64,000 bases of DNA from Salimicrobium album (GTDB taxonomy: Bacteria > Bacillota > Bacilli > Bacillales > Halobacillaceae), in contig NZ_FNOS01000001.1 in NCBI RefSeq assembly GCF_900107115.1, positions 496,001 through 560,000 on the forward strand, in the 5' to 3' direction. The position numbers and the translations under genes are program-made. How positions within the stretch are numbered: position 1 is the stretch's first letter; the number at the start of each line of letters is the position of its first letter. Shown piece after piece: positions 33,971-43,673 of this stretch. Under the pieces are notes generated by a model. The model had not been told where the DNA came from and ran no database searches. It was given only the letters and a program-made list of their open reading frames with translations.

Positions 33971-34000
33971 TTGACATATATAGAGTACACATAGTATATT
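33971..34000 (+). promoter_or_regulatory. Promoter of the tRNA gene
   Basis: Perfect TTGACA (33971-33976), 18-base spacer, TATATT (33995-34000), about 32 bases before the tRNA. Confidence 0.8.
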
Positions 34001-34031
34001 ATTACATGTCTTACTTACATATTCAAAACAC

Positions 34032-34103
34032 GGGCCGTTAGTTCAGCGGGAGAACGCTTGGTCGACAACCAAGAGGTCGCTGGTTCGATCCCAGCACGGC
34101 CCA
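34032..34103 (+). tRNA. tRNA-Val (anticodon GAC), with C33 and no encoded CCA
   Basis: Complete cloverleaf: acceptor GGGCCGT/ACGGCCC, D stem GTTC/GAAC, anticodon stem CTTGG/CCAAG with loop TCGACAA (anticodon at 34064-34066), T arm GCTGG-TTCGATC-CCAGC, discriminator A. The loop has C where nearly all tRNAs have U33. The 3' end continues CTA, so CCA must be added by enzyme. It has its own strong promoter and terminator. An isolated tRNA-Val next to yjcH is also, from memory, found in B. subtilis. Confidence 0.82.
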
Positions 34104-34109
34104 CTACTG

Positions 34110-34148
34110 AAAGTCTTTTTCTTCCTTAGGGAGAGAAAGACTTTTTTT
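34110..34148 (+). terminator. Terminator of the tRNA gene
   Basis: AGTCTTT...TTCC pairs with GGGA...AAAGACT, followed by TTTTTTTGTTG. Confidence 0.82.
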
Positions 34149-34247
34149 GTTGAGGAAAACCATTACGGAAGTATTTTTTATTATCATATAAAGATTTCTC
34201 ATGTACAATTATTATTATCTGCATAAGAAATCGATAGAGGTGAAATT

Positions 34248-37097
34248 ATGTCACATACTGAAGAAAAATATTACATCGGCATCGGTGCTTCCGCAGGAGG
34301 CCTCGAATCTCTCGAACGCTTTTTCAAAACCATGCCCAACGATACAGGTCTTACTTTCATTATCATCCAGCATCTTTCCCCCGACTTCGAAAGCCACATG
34401 GATGACCTTTTACGCCGCTATACGAGTATGAATATCCATGTAGCCGAAGACATGATGGCGACGGAGCCGAACTCCGTCTACCTTATCCCGCCCCGTAAAA
34501 ATCTCTCCATTTATCATGGCACTCTCCATTTAAATGAACAAACCGAACGAAAACACCTGAATCTTCCGATAGACCTGTTTTTTAAATCACTGGCTGAAGA
34601 CCAGGGCAGAAACAGCATCGGGGTCATACTCTCCGGTACCGGAAGCGATGGTACTCTCGGGGTTCGTGCCCTGAAAGATGCCGACGGAATGGTGATAGCG
34701 GAGGACGAGACTACTGCCAAATTTGACGGGATGCCACGAAGTGCGATTTCCACCGGTCTCATCGACTACATTCTCCCTCCGGATGACATGGCTGAAGAGA
34801 TAATCAATTACGTTACTCATCCAGCAGACCCCGTTAACAGGTCTTTACAAACCTCCGACGGAAAAAGTATGTTGTCGCGGATAAACAGAATTATGAGAAG
34901 TCACTCAAAAATAGATTTCGATAACTATAAAGAGACGACGATGATCCGCAGGATTAACAGAAGAGTGAAGCTGAACCGGCTGCAGACACTTGAAGAATAC
35001 GCGGAACATCTCTCTAATTCGGAAAAGGAAAGAAATATACTCCAACAGGAATTGTTTATAGGCGTCACCGGTTTCTTCCGGGATAAAGAGGCTTTTGACA
35101 GTCTTACCGAAAATGTCCTCCCCAAACTCGATTATAACAAGGAGGCTCTCCGGATCTGGTCCGCCGGGTGTTCCACCGGCGAAGAAGTTTATTCGCTTGC
35201 TATACTTCTATGTGAATACATGGAAAAAAACAATCTGCAGACCGGTCTGAAAATTTTCGCAACAGACATAGATGACAAAGCACTTGAAACCGCCGGTAAC
35301 GGTGTCTACCCGGAGAGCCTGATGTCGGATGTCCCTCCTGAACTTGTAGCCAAATATTTTATAAAGGAAGAAGAAGGATACCGCATAGCTAATTCCATAA
35401 GAAAAATGGTCGTTTTTGCGAAACATAACCTTGTGAATGATCCTCCTTTTTCCCGGCTTGATCTTCTCGTATGCAGAAATTTGTTCATTTATCTTAAAAG
35501 CGAAACACAGCAGTATATTTTGAATAAATTTTATTACTCGTTATTAAAAAATGGATACTTATTCCTCGGTACCAGTGAGACTCTCGGAGATTTAACGAAG
35601 GCTTACCGGTCCATAGATAACAAATGGAAAATTTACAAACCTCGGGAGGATTACCGGCCCGACCATCCTTCGGGAATATCTCTGTACAGTGACAAAGGCC
35701 CGGAAATTGAGAAAAACACCCAGCCTGCAAAGTCTGTGGCCCAGAACGTAAATCTTGAAAATGTATTACAAAAAGCTGTATCCAGTATCTCTCCCCCTTC
35801 CATAATTATCGACGGTAACGATCAGATTATTCACGTTATTAATGACATGTCGGATTATTTGCGACCTCAGCCGGGCAAGTTTTCAAATAATTTCAATACC
35901 AACATGTCCCGGGAACTTTCGTTATTTGTAAACAATATCCTTCGCAGACTGAAAGCAGAGCGTACTCACGTCCGGTTGAATAATATTATGAACGGAGCAG
36001 GAGAGGAGACTTCTCTCTCCCTGAGCGGCCACATCATCGAAATGAAGTATCAATTCTTCTACTTCATCAGTTTTATTGAAGCTACTGAGGTGAAAGTGAA
36101 AAATAGTGAGGAAGTGGATGTCTCGGATCAAATGAAAGAGCGGGTCCGATATCTGGAATCCGAACTCCAGCTTGCCAGAGAGGGCCTGCAGGCAACAGTG
36201 GAAGAACTGGAGACATCCAACGAAGAATTACAGACATCCAACGAAGAACTGACCGCTTCCAATGAAGAATTGCAAAGCACGAACGAAGAACTCCAATCCG
36301 TGAATGAAGAAATCTATACAGTCAATAACGAGTACCAGGAAAAAATCGAGGAACTGAAAAAAGCCAATAACGACCTGAACAACCTTTTGAATAATACAGA
36401 GATAGGAGCGCTCTATCTCGATGAAATGCTCTGTATAAGAAGAATCACCCCACTTATGAAGGAGGTTTCAAACGTACGTGATGAGGATATAGGCAGACCA
36501 ATATCCCATATTTCGGTCATGTCCGAGTACCCCGAAGTTGTGGATGACGTGTACGAAGTGCTGGATTCTCTTATAAAGAAGGAAAAAGAGATAGAAGATA
36601 ATAAAGGCAGGCACTGGTTCGTCCGCATCCGTCCTTACCGGACAGAATATAACTCCGTAAACGGAATTATCGTCACACTCGTAGAAATCACGAATTTGAA
36701 AAAGGAACGGTCAAAAGTGATGGAAACGAAGGAGAAATTTGAGCAGGTCCTTGAAATCAGCAATATGGGATGGTGGGAATTCAATGGCCGTGCCGATCAT
36801 TTCGACGTCTCCCCTTCCTTTTTACAGAACTGCGGTTATGGAAAGGAAGATTTTCCTACGACGCTCAACGAAGTCAGCCGATATTTTAAGACAAATGATA
36901 TAAAAGTAGCTTTTGAAAAAATGCTTTCGGGGAAGAAGAAGAGTATCAACCTGTTCGCTTCTTATCAGTGTGAAGATGGAAGTTTCATCCCTGTCCATTT
37001 TTTGGGGAGAGTCCTCGAGAAAGATCACGATGAAGACCCGCTCCGTATCGGCGGTACTATCATAGATATTTCCAACTACATGAAGCAAGGAGACTAA
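34248..37097 (+). CDS. CheB-CheR-PAS fusion signalling protein
   Basis: A 949-residue cytoplasmic protein. Residues about 1-190 form a CheB methylesterase domain (Ser of [10 protein letters not shown], His of IIQHLSPDF, Asp of GTGSDGTLG). About 205-465 form a CheR methyltransferase ([48 protein letters not shown]). About 640-700 is a coiled coil of repeated SNEELQ units, then two PAS domains (about 700-805, 825-945). Unlike many homologues it has no attached histidine kinase. GAGGTGA precedes ATG. Four bases separate it from a GGDEF/HD-GYP gene, so the pair is probably co-translated. It has no receiver domain in front of CheB. Confidence 0.92.
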   Translation: MSHTEEKYYIGIGASAGGLESLERFFKTMPNDTGLTFIIIQHLSPDFESHMDDLLRRYTSMNIHVAEDMMATEPNSVYLIPPRKNLSIYHGTLHLNEQTERKHLNLPIDLFFKSLAEDQGRNSIGVILSGTGSDGTLGVRALKDADGMVIAEDETTAKFDGMPRSAISTGLIDYILPPDDMAEEIINYVTHPADPVNRSLQTSDGKSMLSRINRIMRSHSKIDFDNYKETTMIRRINRRVKLNRLQTLEEYAEHLSNSEKERNILQQELFIGVTGFFRDKEAFDSLTENVLPKLDYNKEALRIWSAGCSTGEEVYSLAILLCEYMEKNNLQTGLKIFATDIDDKALETAGNGVYPESLMSDVPPELVAKYFIKEEEGYRIANSIRKMVVFAKHNLVNDPPFSRLDLLVCRNLFIYLKSETQQYILNKFYYSLLKNGYLFLGTSETLGDLTKAYRSIDNKWKIYKPREDYRPDHPSGISLYSDKGPEIEKNTQPAKSVAQNVNLENVLQKAVSSISPPSIIIDGNDQIIHVINDMSDYLRPQPGKFSNNFNTNMSRELSLFVNNILRRLKAERTHVRLNNIMNGAGEETSLSLSGHIIEMKYQFFYFISFIEATEVKVKNSEEVDVSDQMKERVRYLESELQLAREGLQATVEELETSNEELQTSNEELTASNEELQSTNEELQSVNEEIYTVNNEYQEKIEELKKANNDLNNLLNNTEIGALYLDEMLCIRRITPLMKEVSNVRDEDIGRPISHISVMSEYPEVVDDVYEVLDSLIKKEKEIEDNKGRHWFVRIRPYRTEYNSVNGIIVTLVEITNLKKERSKVMETKEKFEQVLEISNMGWWEFNGRADHFDVSPSFLQNCGYGKEDFPTTLNEVSRYFKTNDIKVAFEKMLSGKKKSINLFASYQCEDGSFIPVHFLGRVLEKDHDEDPLRIGGTIIDISNYMKQGD

Positions 37098-37101
37098 ACT
37101 T

Positions 37102-38625
37102 ATGGAACGTATGGAAGAAATAATCGAACAAATTCTTCAGGGGAACAATATTGAAGACTACAAAAACGAAACAAAAGAGGAAATTCTTTCTACACTGTCG
37201 GTCTACCATGAAGAACTCCGTTTTCAGAACGAAGAGTTGAAACGGACAAATCATGAGTTGGTACTGGTAAAAGAAAATTATGAATCTTTGTTTTATGAAG
37301 CCCCTACTTCTTACCTGACTGTAGATGGTTCCTTTTCCATTACGGACTGCAACAGGAAAGCTTCCTCTCTCTTTGAAAACGAGGATCTGACAGGTTCAAA
37401 ACTGTTTGAGTGGATCAGCGAAGATAGCCAGGATGCTTTTTATTTCCATACGAAACAACTCGAACATCAGAAGGATATACAGCCGATAGATATTACTCTG
37501 GACATAAACGGAAAAGAAAAACATGTGCATATGGAAAGTAACGTGATTAATAAAGGTGAGTATAGAATCGCCTGTATCGATCAGACAGAAAACGTCAATT
37601 ACCAGAAACACATTGAACACCTTTCCATCCATGATGAAATGACAGGACTGTACAATCGTCGTTACTTCGAGAAAAAAGTTCAGGAAATGGATACATCCCA
37701 AAATTTCCCACTTGGATTTATACTGGGAGATATCAACGGTTTGAAACTTATCAATGATGCCTTCGGTCACCCCGAAGGGGACAACGTTGTAAAAAAAGTT
37801 TCCGAAGCGCTTTCGGAAAACACCAGAACGAATGATGAAGTATTCCGCATCGGAGGGGATGAATTCGCTATTATTCTCCCGAACACGTCCGAAAAAGAAG
37901 TGAAGGAAATACGTGCCCAGTTAGTGAAATCCTGTGTAATTGAAGGCGATAATAAATTATACATCACTACTTCTTTCGGCTCCTCTGTCAAAAAAATGGC
38001 CTTCCAGTCCACCGAGGAAGTTCTTCAATATGCAGAGAACCGGATGTATAGAAATAAACTGTTCCAGCGAAACAGCCATCGGACCAGCTATATCAACAGT
38101 ATGATGGCCAGTCTTTTCGAAAAAGTCCCGCGTGAAGAAGCCCACTCCCAGCGTGTGAGCAGCCTGGCCGAAAAATTGGGTCAGGCTCTGGATCTTGATG
38201 AAACGAGACTATTGAACCTGAAGACGGCAGGAATGCTCCATGATATAGGGAAAATCACCATTGATCACTCTATTCTCAACAAGGATACTCCGCTAACTGC
38301 GGAAGAGAATGAACTCGTGCAGCGACATCCGGAAATTGGGCACCGGATATTGAATGCTTCCGAAGAGTTCGCGGATTTATCAATGATCGTACTCACCCAC
38401 CATGAACATTATGACGGCCGTGGATATCCTCTTAACCTGGAAGGGGAAGACATTAAGTTAGAGGCCCGCATTATCCATATCTGCGAGGCGTATGATGCGA
38501 TGGTCAGTGACCACCCTTATCACCCTGCTATTTCTAAAGAGGAAGCATTACAGGAGCTTAAAAAGTATTCGGGCAAGGAGTTCGACCCCAAACTTGTGGA
38601 ACTGTTTATTGAAATCATGTCCTGA
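37102..38625 (+). CDS. PAS-GGDEF-HD-GYP protein (cyclic-di-GMP turnover)
   Basis: A 507-residue protein: N-terminal coiled coil (about 10-55), PAS (about 55-155), GGDEF (about 178-325) with intact active site RIGGDEFAIILP, and HD-GYP (about 335-507) with HDIGK and HHEHYDGRGYP intact. Both synthesis and breakdown of c-di-GMP are therefore possible in one chain. It lacks an EAL domain and membrane segments. It directly follows the CheB-CheR-PAS gene, whose N-terminal coiled coil resembles its own. The transcript ends in a terminator at the stop codon. Confidence 0.92.
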   Translation: MERMEEIIEQILQGNNIEDYKNETKEEILSTLSVYHEELRFQNEELKRTNHELVLVKENYESLFYEAPTSYLTVDGSFSITDCNRKASSLFENEDLTGSKLFEWISEDSQDAFYFHTKQLEHQKDIQPIDITLDINGKEKHVHMESNVINKGEYRIACIDQTENVNYQKHIEHLSIHDEMTGLYNRRYFEKKVQEMDTSQNFPLGFILGDINGLKLINDAFGHPEGDNVVKKVSEALSENTRTNDEVFRIGGDEFAIILPNTSEKEVKEIRAQLVKSCVIEGDNKLYITTSFGSSVKKMAFQSTEEVLQYAENRMYRNKLFQRNSHRTSYINSMMASLFEKVPREEAHSQRVSSLAEKLGQALDLDETRLLNLKTAGMLHDIGKITIDHSILNKDTPLTAEENELVQRHPEIGHRILNASEEFADLSMIVLTHHEHYDGRGYPLNLEGEDIKLEARIIHICEAYDAMVSDHPYHPAISKEEALQELKKYSGKEFDPKLVELFIEIMS

Positions 38626-38650
38626 AGCTGAAACTTCAGGACATTTTTTC
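38617..38650 (+). terminator. Terminator overlapping the stop of the GGDEF/HD-GYP gene
   Basis: ATGTCCTGAAG pairs perfectly with CTTCAGGACAT around six bases, followed by TTTTTTC. The stem contains the TGA stop. Confidence 0.92.
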
Positions 38651-38844
38651 TGAAGAGGAGATCCATCGCTCCGTGTTTTTATGACGATAAAACCGTACAT
38701 AACAATCCGGTGATGGCAGTGCTGACAAACATTGATTCTGTGTCTTTTCTTCCGCCTTTTTGTCACATTATTCACAGGACCGACATTTTTTCGTGACAAT
38801 TCATTCAACATACATGAACAATTTGTGAACTGTTGTCATATTCG

Positions 38845-38874
38845 TTGCGAAAGTCTGTATAAAGCCCCTATGAT
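38845..38874 (+). promoter_or_regulatory. Probable promoter of qoxABCD
   Basis: TTGCGA (38845-38850), 18-base spacer, TATGAT (38869-38874), 45 bases before qoxA. The 200 bp upstream hold repeated TTGTGAA/TTGTCA-like blocks but no clear single operator and no gene. Confidence 0.5.
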
Positions 38875-38918
38875 GGAAACACGCATTAACAGCAGTTAAT
38901 TCAGAAAGGAGTCTGAAC

Positions 38919-39803
38919 ATGAAGAAACAGTGGCTATTTTCCGGTTTGCTTTTGTCTTTTTTACTTTTCCTGAGCGGATGCGAACCGTTAACTGTCTTTG
39001 ATCCCATGGGACCACAGGCAGCACTATTAAAAGATGTCATATGGATATCTATATGGACTATGCTATTCGTTGTTGTCGTGGTCTTCGTTATCTTAATATA
39101 TATCCTGGTTAAATATCGCTCGACAAAAACACCATCGGACTACAGACCACCGATAGTGAAAGGGAACATCTGGGTGGAGATAACCACAATTGGTATTCCG
39201 GTATTGATCATCGTATTCCTTTCCTTCGTCTCTGTACAAAGCACATATGAAGCAGAAAGCGTGCCGAAACAGTTCAAAGATGAGGAGCCTATGGTAATTT
39301 ATGCTGCTTCCTCCAACTGGAAATGGCATTTCAGTTATCCGGAAGAAGATATTGAGACTGTAAACTATCTTTTCCTTCCTACTGACCGCCCTGTAGAGTT
39401 CCGCTTATATTCTTTCGATGCCATTTCGAGTTTCTGGATTCCTCAATTGGCCGGTCAAAAATACGCTATGACAGGAATGGTTACAACTCTGAATCTTGCC
39501 GCTACGGAAGAAGGAGAAATGCAGGGACGTAATGCCAACTTCTCCGGTGAAGGGTTCGCTGAACAGACCTTCAACGTGAGTGCTGTCTCCCAGAAAGAGT
39601 TCGATGAATGGGTGAAAGAAGTAAAAAATACTGCGGAACCTTTGGATGAAAAAACATTCAATAAACTGCTCGAACCCGGACATCTGGGCCAGAAAACCTT
39701 CAGCAGTACTCATCTTGATTTCAGCCCTCCTCCTGAGGAGCACGGGGAGATGAGCGAGGAAGAAATGAAGAAAGAAATGGAGCAAGAGCAGTCGGACCAT
39801 TAA
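38919..39803 (+). CDS. qoxA: Cytochrome aa3 quinol oxidase subunit II
   Basis: A 294-residue lipoprotein (lipobox LSGC, C21) with two TM segments (about 38-62 and 85-105) and an outward cupredoxin domain. The CuA cysteines of cytochrome c oxidases are absent, as expected for a quinol oxidase, while SNWKWHFSYP and the LAGQKYAMTGM region are kept. The C-terminal tail is very acidic and Glu/Met-rich. First gene of qoxABCD, with AAAGGAG upstream. Confidence 0.95.
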   Translation: MKKQWLFSGLLLSFLLFLSGCEPLTVFDPMGPQAALLKDVIWISIWTMLFVVVVVFVILIYILVKYRSTKTPSDYRPPIVKGNIWVEITTIGIPVLIIVFLSFVSVQSTYEAESVPKQFKDEEPMVIYAASSNWKWHFSYPEEDIETVNYLFLPTDRPVEFRLYSFDAISSFWIPQLAGQKYAMTGMVTTLNLAATEEGEMQGRNANFSGEGFAEQTFNVSAVSQKEFDEWVKEVKNTAEPLDEKTFNKLLEPGHLGQKTFSSTHLDFSPPPEEHGEMSEEEMKKEMEQEQSDH

Positions 39804-39821
39804 AAGAGAGGAGTCTTATGG

Positions 39822-41771
39822 ATGGAGTTTTTTAAACAATTTGCCGTACCTAACCCAACTCCCACCATTTATTTATCTATGGTCGCAATCGGTCTTACAC
39901 TGATTGCGGTCCTTGCCGGTATCACCTATTTCAAAAAGTGGGGATACTTGTGGAGTGAGTGGTTGACGACGGTTGATCATAAAAGAATAGGAATCATGTA
40001 TTTGATTTCTGCACTGCTTATGCTTTTCAGGGGCGGAGTCGACGCGCTGATGATGCGTGCCCAAACTTCCATGCCCGGTAACGAACTATTAAGCGCAGCC
40101 GAATATAATGAAATATTCACCACCCACGGCGTTGTCATGATTTTCTTCATGGCCATGGCTTTTATTACAGCTTTAATGAACTTCGTCGTTCCTTTGCAAA
40201 TCGGAGCGCGCGACGTTGCTTTCCCGAGACTGAACGCCCTCAGTTTCTGGTTGTATTTCATGGGAGCGATGCTTTTCAACCTGTCGTTCGTCATCGGGGG
40301 ATCACCGAGCTCCGGTTGGACATCGTACTTCCCGCTCGCCGGTAACGAACTGTCCCCACACATCGGGACCAACTATTACATGATCGCGTTACAGATTGCC
40401 GGACTGGGTACGTTGATTACCGGTATTAACTTCATCGTTACGATTTTCAAAATGCGTGCCCCGGGCATGAAACTGATGAAAATGCCGCTTTTCACCTGGT
40501 CGGCGCTTATTACCAACCTGTTAATAACATTTGCTTTCCCGGTACTGACAGTAGCTTTGGCTATGGGTACCATGGACCGTCTGTTCGGAACCCATTTCTT
40601 CACAATGGATAACGGAGGAATGGCGATGCTGTGGGCCAACTTCTTCTGGGTATGGGGTCACCCCGAAGTTTACATTCTGGTGCTCCCGGCTTTCGGTATA
40701 TACAGTGAAGTTATTTCTACGTTCTCCAAACGGAACCTGTACGGCTATACATCCATGGTCGTCGCTATTGTAGTTATTTCGACCCTTGCTTTCCTCGTTT
40801 GGGTACACCACTTCTTTACGATGGGGCAGGGTGCTCTCGTAAACAGTATTTTCTCCATCACTACAATGGCCATCGCTATACCTACGGGTATTAAAATATT
40901 CAACTGGCTGTTCACGATGTGGAAAGGGAAAATTCAATTTACGGTGCCTATGTTGTATTCTCTCGGATTTATTCCGATATTTACAATCGGAGGTGTTACC
41001 GGGGTCATGCTCGGTATCGCCAGTGCCGACTATCAGTATCACAATACGATGTTCCTTGTGGCACACTTCCACATCGTAATCATCCCAGGGGTTGTATTTG
41101 CAATGCTTGCCGGGATGACGTATTGGTGGCCGAAGATGTTCGGTTTCATGCTGAACGAGAAGATAGGAAAATGGGCATTCTGGAACATTGCAATCGGTAC
41201 CTGTCTCGCCTTCTTCCCTATGTTCATCTCAGGGCTCGATGGCCAGGCACGTCGTATGTATACGTATTCCGAGGTTGCCGGTTTCGGAATCTGGAACCTT
41301 CTGTCGTTCTTCGGTGCTCTCGGTCTTGCAATGGGCTTTATACTGATTGTATTTAACGTATATTACAGTGCCCGCTATGCGACCCGTGATATCGGAGACG
41401 ATCCATGGGATGCACGCACCCTTGAATGGGCTACCCGTACACCGGTGCCGGAATACAACTTTGCGGTTACCCCGCAAGTCGATTCACGCGAACCATTCTG
41501 GGACTCGAAATATGAAGGGAAAACGCTTTTCAAAGAGGAGATAAAAGACATCCATATGCCTAATAACAGTGGACAGCCATTCATTATGGCAGCTTTCTTC
41601 TTTGTTGCAGGGTTTGGTCTCGTCTTCAGTCTGTGGCCAGTCGTCTACGTTGCCGCTGCCGGTATAGCCGTCCTTCTCTTCATACGTTCCTTTGAACAGG
41701 ACGACGGCCGTCATATTCATGAACAGGAAATAAGAGATACCGAAAACGATAAGAGAGGTGAGACGCGATGA
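39822..41771 (+). CDS. qoxB: Cytochrome aa3 quinol oxidase subunit I
   Basis: A 649-residue haem-copper oxidase catalytic subunit with about 15 TM segments. FTTHGVVMIFF holds a haem a ligand, WGHPEVYILVLPAFG the CuB His and cross-linked Tyr, VWVHHFFTMG the two further CuB His, and LVAHFHIVI the haem a3 and haem a ligands. It oxidises menaquinol and pumps protons. ATG at 39822 has GGAG eight bases upstream; an overlapping ATG four bases earlier is in another frame. Confidence 0.97.
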   Translation: MEFFKQFAVPNPTPTIYLSMVAIGLTLIAVLAGITYFKKWGYLWSEWLTTVDHKRIGIMYLISALLMLFRGGVDALMMRAQTSMPGNELLSAAEYNEIFTTHGVVMIFFMAMAFITALMNFVVPLQIGARDVAFPRLNALSFWLYFMGAMLFNLSFVIGGSPSSGWTSYFPLAGNELSPHIGTNYYMIALQIAGLGTLITGINFIVTIFKMRAPGMKLMKMPLFTWSALITNLLITFAFPVLTVALAMGTMDRLFGTHFFTMDNGGMAMLWANFFWVWGHPEVYILVLPAFGIYSEVISTFSKRNLYGYTSMVVAIVVISTLAFLVWVHHFFTMGQGALVNSIFSITTMAIAIPTGIKIFNWLFTMWKGKIQFTVPMLYSLGFIPIFTIGGVTGVMLGIASADYQYHNTMFLVAHFHIVIIPGVVFAMLAGMTYWWPKMFGFMLNEKIGKWAFWNIAIGTCLAFFPMFISGLDGQARRMYTYSEVAGFGIWNLLSFFGALGLAMGFILIVFNVYYSARYATRDIGDDPWDARTLEWATRTPVPEYNFAVTPQVDSREPFWDSKYEGKTLFKEEIKDIHMPNNSGQPFIMAAFFFVAGFGLVFSLWPVVYVAAAGIAVLLFIRSFEQDDGRHIHEQEIRDTENDKRGETR

Positions 41772-42364
41772 GTACAGAGCACTCTACACCAATGGAATAC
41801 AGCACGGAAACTAACGCTTTGAACATTATCGGTTTCTGGGTCTTTATAGGGGCTGAAATCGCGTTATTCGCTACCCTTTTCGCCACCTATTTCATTATGG
41901 AAGGTCGCATCGCAGATGGACCTTCCGGTGGCCAGCTTTTCGTCATCTCTACCTTAATGATTCAGACGTTCGTCCTTCTGACCAGCAGTTTTACGATAGG
42001 TCTCGGGGTCAATGCTATGCGTCTCGGCCGAAAAGGTGCTACGCTGACATTCCTGGCAATTACTCTTGTATTAGGGGCCGGGTTCGTCGGAGTTGAGATT
42101 TATGAATTTTACGAGTACGTACACGAAGGCCTGTCTCTTCAGACAAGTGCTTTTTCCGCCGGGTTGTTCACTCTTCTCGGTACGCACGGAGCCCACGTCT
42201 CCTTCGGTCTCTTCTGGGGAGCCGGGATCATCGTACAAATCGTCAAGCACGGATTTACGCCACGTACAGCCAACAAAACATTCATCTTTTCCCTGTACTG
42301 GCACTTTCTGGACGTCGTTTGGATTTTCATTTTCAGCTTCGTCTACCTGAAAGGAATGATGTAA
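41768..42364 (+). CDS. qoxC: Cytochrome aa3 quinol oxidase subunit III
   Basis: A 198-residue membrane protein with five TM segments, of the CyoC/QoxC type (GFWVFIGAEIALFATLFATY near the N-terminus; GTHGAHVSFGLFWG; LYWHFLDVVWIFIF near the end). Overlaps qoxB by four bases (ATGA), so translation is coupled. Confidence 0.96.
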   Translation: MSTEHSTPMEYSTETNALNIIGFWVFIGAEIALFATLFATYFIMEGRIADGPSGGQLFVISTLMIQTFVLLTSSFTIGLGVNAMRLGRKGATLTFLAITLVLGAGFVGVEIYEFYEYVHEGLSLQTSAFSAGLFTLLGTHGAHVSFGLFWGAGIIVQIVKHGFTPRTANKTFIFSLYWHFLDVVWIFIFSFVYLKGMM

Positions 42365-42365
42365 T

Positions 42366-42647
42366 ATGAGAGAACTATTTCCGGCTAAACAGGTTACAGG
42401 TTTCGTCGCTTCTCTCGCTTTAACGGTGATTGCCCTGCTCGTCTATTTTCTTGATATGAGTTTTACAGTTGGCATGGTAGTTCTTCTGCTTACTGCTTTT
42501 ACACAGGCAGGACTTCAGCTTGTGGTATTTATGCACGCGGGAGAATCACCTGATTCAGATTCCATTTATTTGAACACTTACTATGGTATTTTCATCGCCC
42601 TGGCCATCGTGTTCGGTTCATTACTGGCTATGGTCTGGGGATATTAA
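42366..42647 (+). CDS. qoxD: Cytochrome aa3 quinol oxidase subunit IV
   Basis: A 93-residue protein with three TM segments (VTGFVASLALTVIALLVYF; TQAGLQLVVFMHAG; YGIFIALAIVFGSLLAMVW), matching the QoxD/CyoD small subunit. It starts one base after qoxC stops. A terminator follows. Confidence 0.95.
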   Translation: MRELFPAKQVTGFVASLALTVIALLVYFLDMSFTVGMVVLLLTAFTQAGLQLVVFMHAGESPDSDSIYLNTYYGIFIALAIVFGSLLAMVWGY

Positions 42648-42690
42648 TTAATCTGAACCACAGACAGACGAGTGGAAAATCACGTGGAAT

Positions 42691-42727
42691 AAAGAAACAG
42701 GCAGAGACAAACTCTGCCTGTTTCTTT
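42691..42727. terminator. Terminator of qoxABCD, shared with the GNAT gene
   Basis: AAAGAAACAGGCAGAG pairs perfectly with CTCTGCCTGTTTCTTT. A and T runs on each side make it bidirectional. Confidence 0.92.
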
Positions 42728-43230
42728 CATTTAAGCAATTTATACATATAGTATTCATTTATGTATTCCCCTTCTATTTTCAGGGAATTCACTTTTTCAC
42801 CTTCTATTTTGAAGCCCATTTGCCTGTATAAATGAATAGCAGCAGCGTTGTGTGTAAGTACGGTCAGCTCAAGCCGGGTCACTCCCCGCTCTCTGGCCCA
42901 GCGAAAGCCTCTTCGCAGGAGCTGCTTACCTGTTCCTTTGCCTCTTTGACTTTCCTTTACTCCAAGAGCTATGTATGCACAATGACGGGCCCTTTCCAGT
43001 GCACTACCTCGAAGCATAATAAAGCCCGTGATTTCTTCATTCTCTTCACTTATAAACAAATCTGTCGAACGGTCTTCATTAACATTCCGGATCATTTCTT
43101 CCTGTTCCTTCACACTTATCTCTCTTTCCCCGGGTGCATACAGCATATTTCCCGATTCATCTAGTTCTTTACTTAATTCAAGAAATTCCAGGGCGTCCCC
43201 TGTCTCCAGTAATCTGCATTCCGTATCCAT
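42727..43230 (-). CDS. GNAT acetyltransferase
   Basis: A 167-residue GNAT protein of the RimI/YhhY-like group: acetyl-CoA loop SQRGKGTGKQLL, then ELTVLTHNAAAIHLYRQMGF. ATG at 43230 has GGAGGAG seven bases upstream; the longer frame to 43266 has none. Substrate unknown. It ends at the qox terminator. Confidence 0.85.
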   Translation of the reverse strand: MDTECRLLETGDALEFLELSKELDESGNMLYAPGEREISVKEQEEMIRNVNEDRSTDLFISEENEEITGFIMLRGSALERARHCAYIALGVKESQRGKGTGKQLLRRGFRWARERGVTRLELTVLTHNAAAIHLYRQMGFKIEGEKVNSLKIEGEYINEYYMYKLLK

Positions 43231-43270
43231 AGCTCTGCTCCTCCATTGATCTATTCCAATTTCCATAACA

Positions 43271-43299
43271 AAGCCCTAATTCCAAAAAAATTAGGGCAT
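43271..43299 (-). terminator. Terminator of the small membrane-protein gene
   Basis: GCCCTAATT pairs with AATTAGGGC. The minus-strand tail CTTTG is only moderately T-rich. Confidence 0.6.
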
Positions 43300-43312
43300 T
43301 CTTCATTTCATT

Positions 43313-43543
43313 TTATTGATTGAATCGCCGGTTTTCTTTTTTGTAACGGACCGTTAATTCTTCGGATAGTGACAGGAACAATCCCATCATAAAAATGAAG
43401 ACTGAACCCATTACGAGACCAACTCCGATCATAGTCAACGTGCGGTCTCCAAGTCCCATTATACTTAACAAAAATGTCACAGTACCCATAATGAGAAGAG
43501 TTGCTCCGACGTATTGCACAGTGTTTAAAGTTTTAGAGTTCAT
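43313..43543 (-). CDS. Small two-TM membrane protein of unknown function
   Basis: A 76-residue protein with two hydrophobic helices (about 10-30 and 37-60) joined by GLGDRT, and a basic, charged C-terminus (RYKKENRRF). I do not recognise a family. ATG at 43543 follows AGAGGTGA at good spacing; two upstream start codons are too close to that site. It has a good sigma-A promoter with a perfect cre box just upstream, suggesting CcpA control. Confidence 0.7.
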   Translation of the reverse strand: MNSKTLNTVQYVGATLLIMGTVTFLLSIMGLGDRTLTMIGVGLVMGSVFIFMMGLFLSLSEELTVRYKKENRRFNQ

Positions 43544-43564
43544 TTCCATCACCTCTTACTACTA

Positions 43565-43589
43565 TTATTACCCTTGTTCACAAATTTGT
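43565..43589 (-). promoter_or_regulatory. Sigma-A promoter of the small membrane-protein gene
   Basis: On the minus strand, TTGACA about 43587-43592, 17-base spacer, AATAAT about 43564-43569. It lies directly downstream of a cre box. Confidence 0.65.
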
Positions 43590-43598
43590 CAAACATTT

Positions 43599-43612
43599 TG
43601 TTAACGCTTTCA
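43599..43612 (-). promoter_or_regulatory. cre box (CcpA site)
   Basis: TGAAAGCGTTAACA on the minus strand, a full match to the catabolite-responsive-element consensus. It is upstream of the -35, the position from which CcpA activates genes such as ackA. Confidence 0.7.
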
Positions 43613-43673
43613 TTGACATTTCCCGGGTAATATTAAATTAATATGGTCATGGAACTCGTATCGTGCCATCCTT

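Noticed and set aside
38780-38845. Rex/ResD-like repeats upstream of qoxA
   Set aside because: TTGTGAA and TTGTCA blocks occur, but no arrangement matches a known palindrome well enough.
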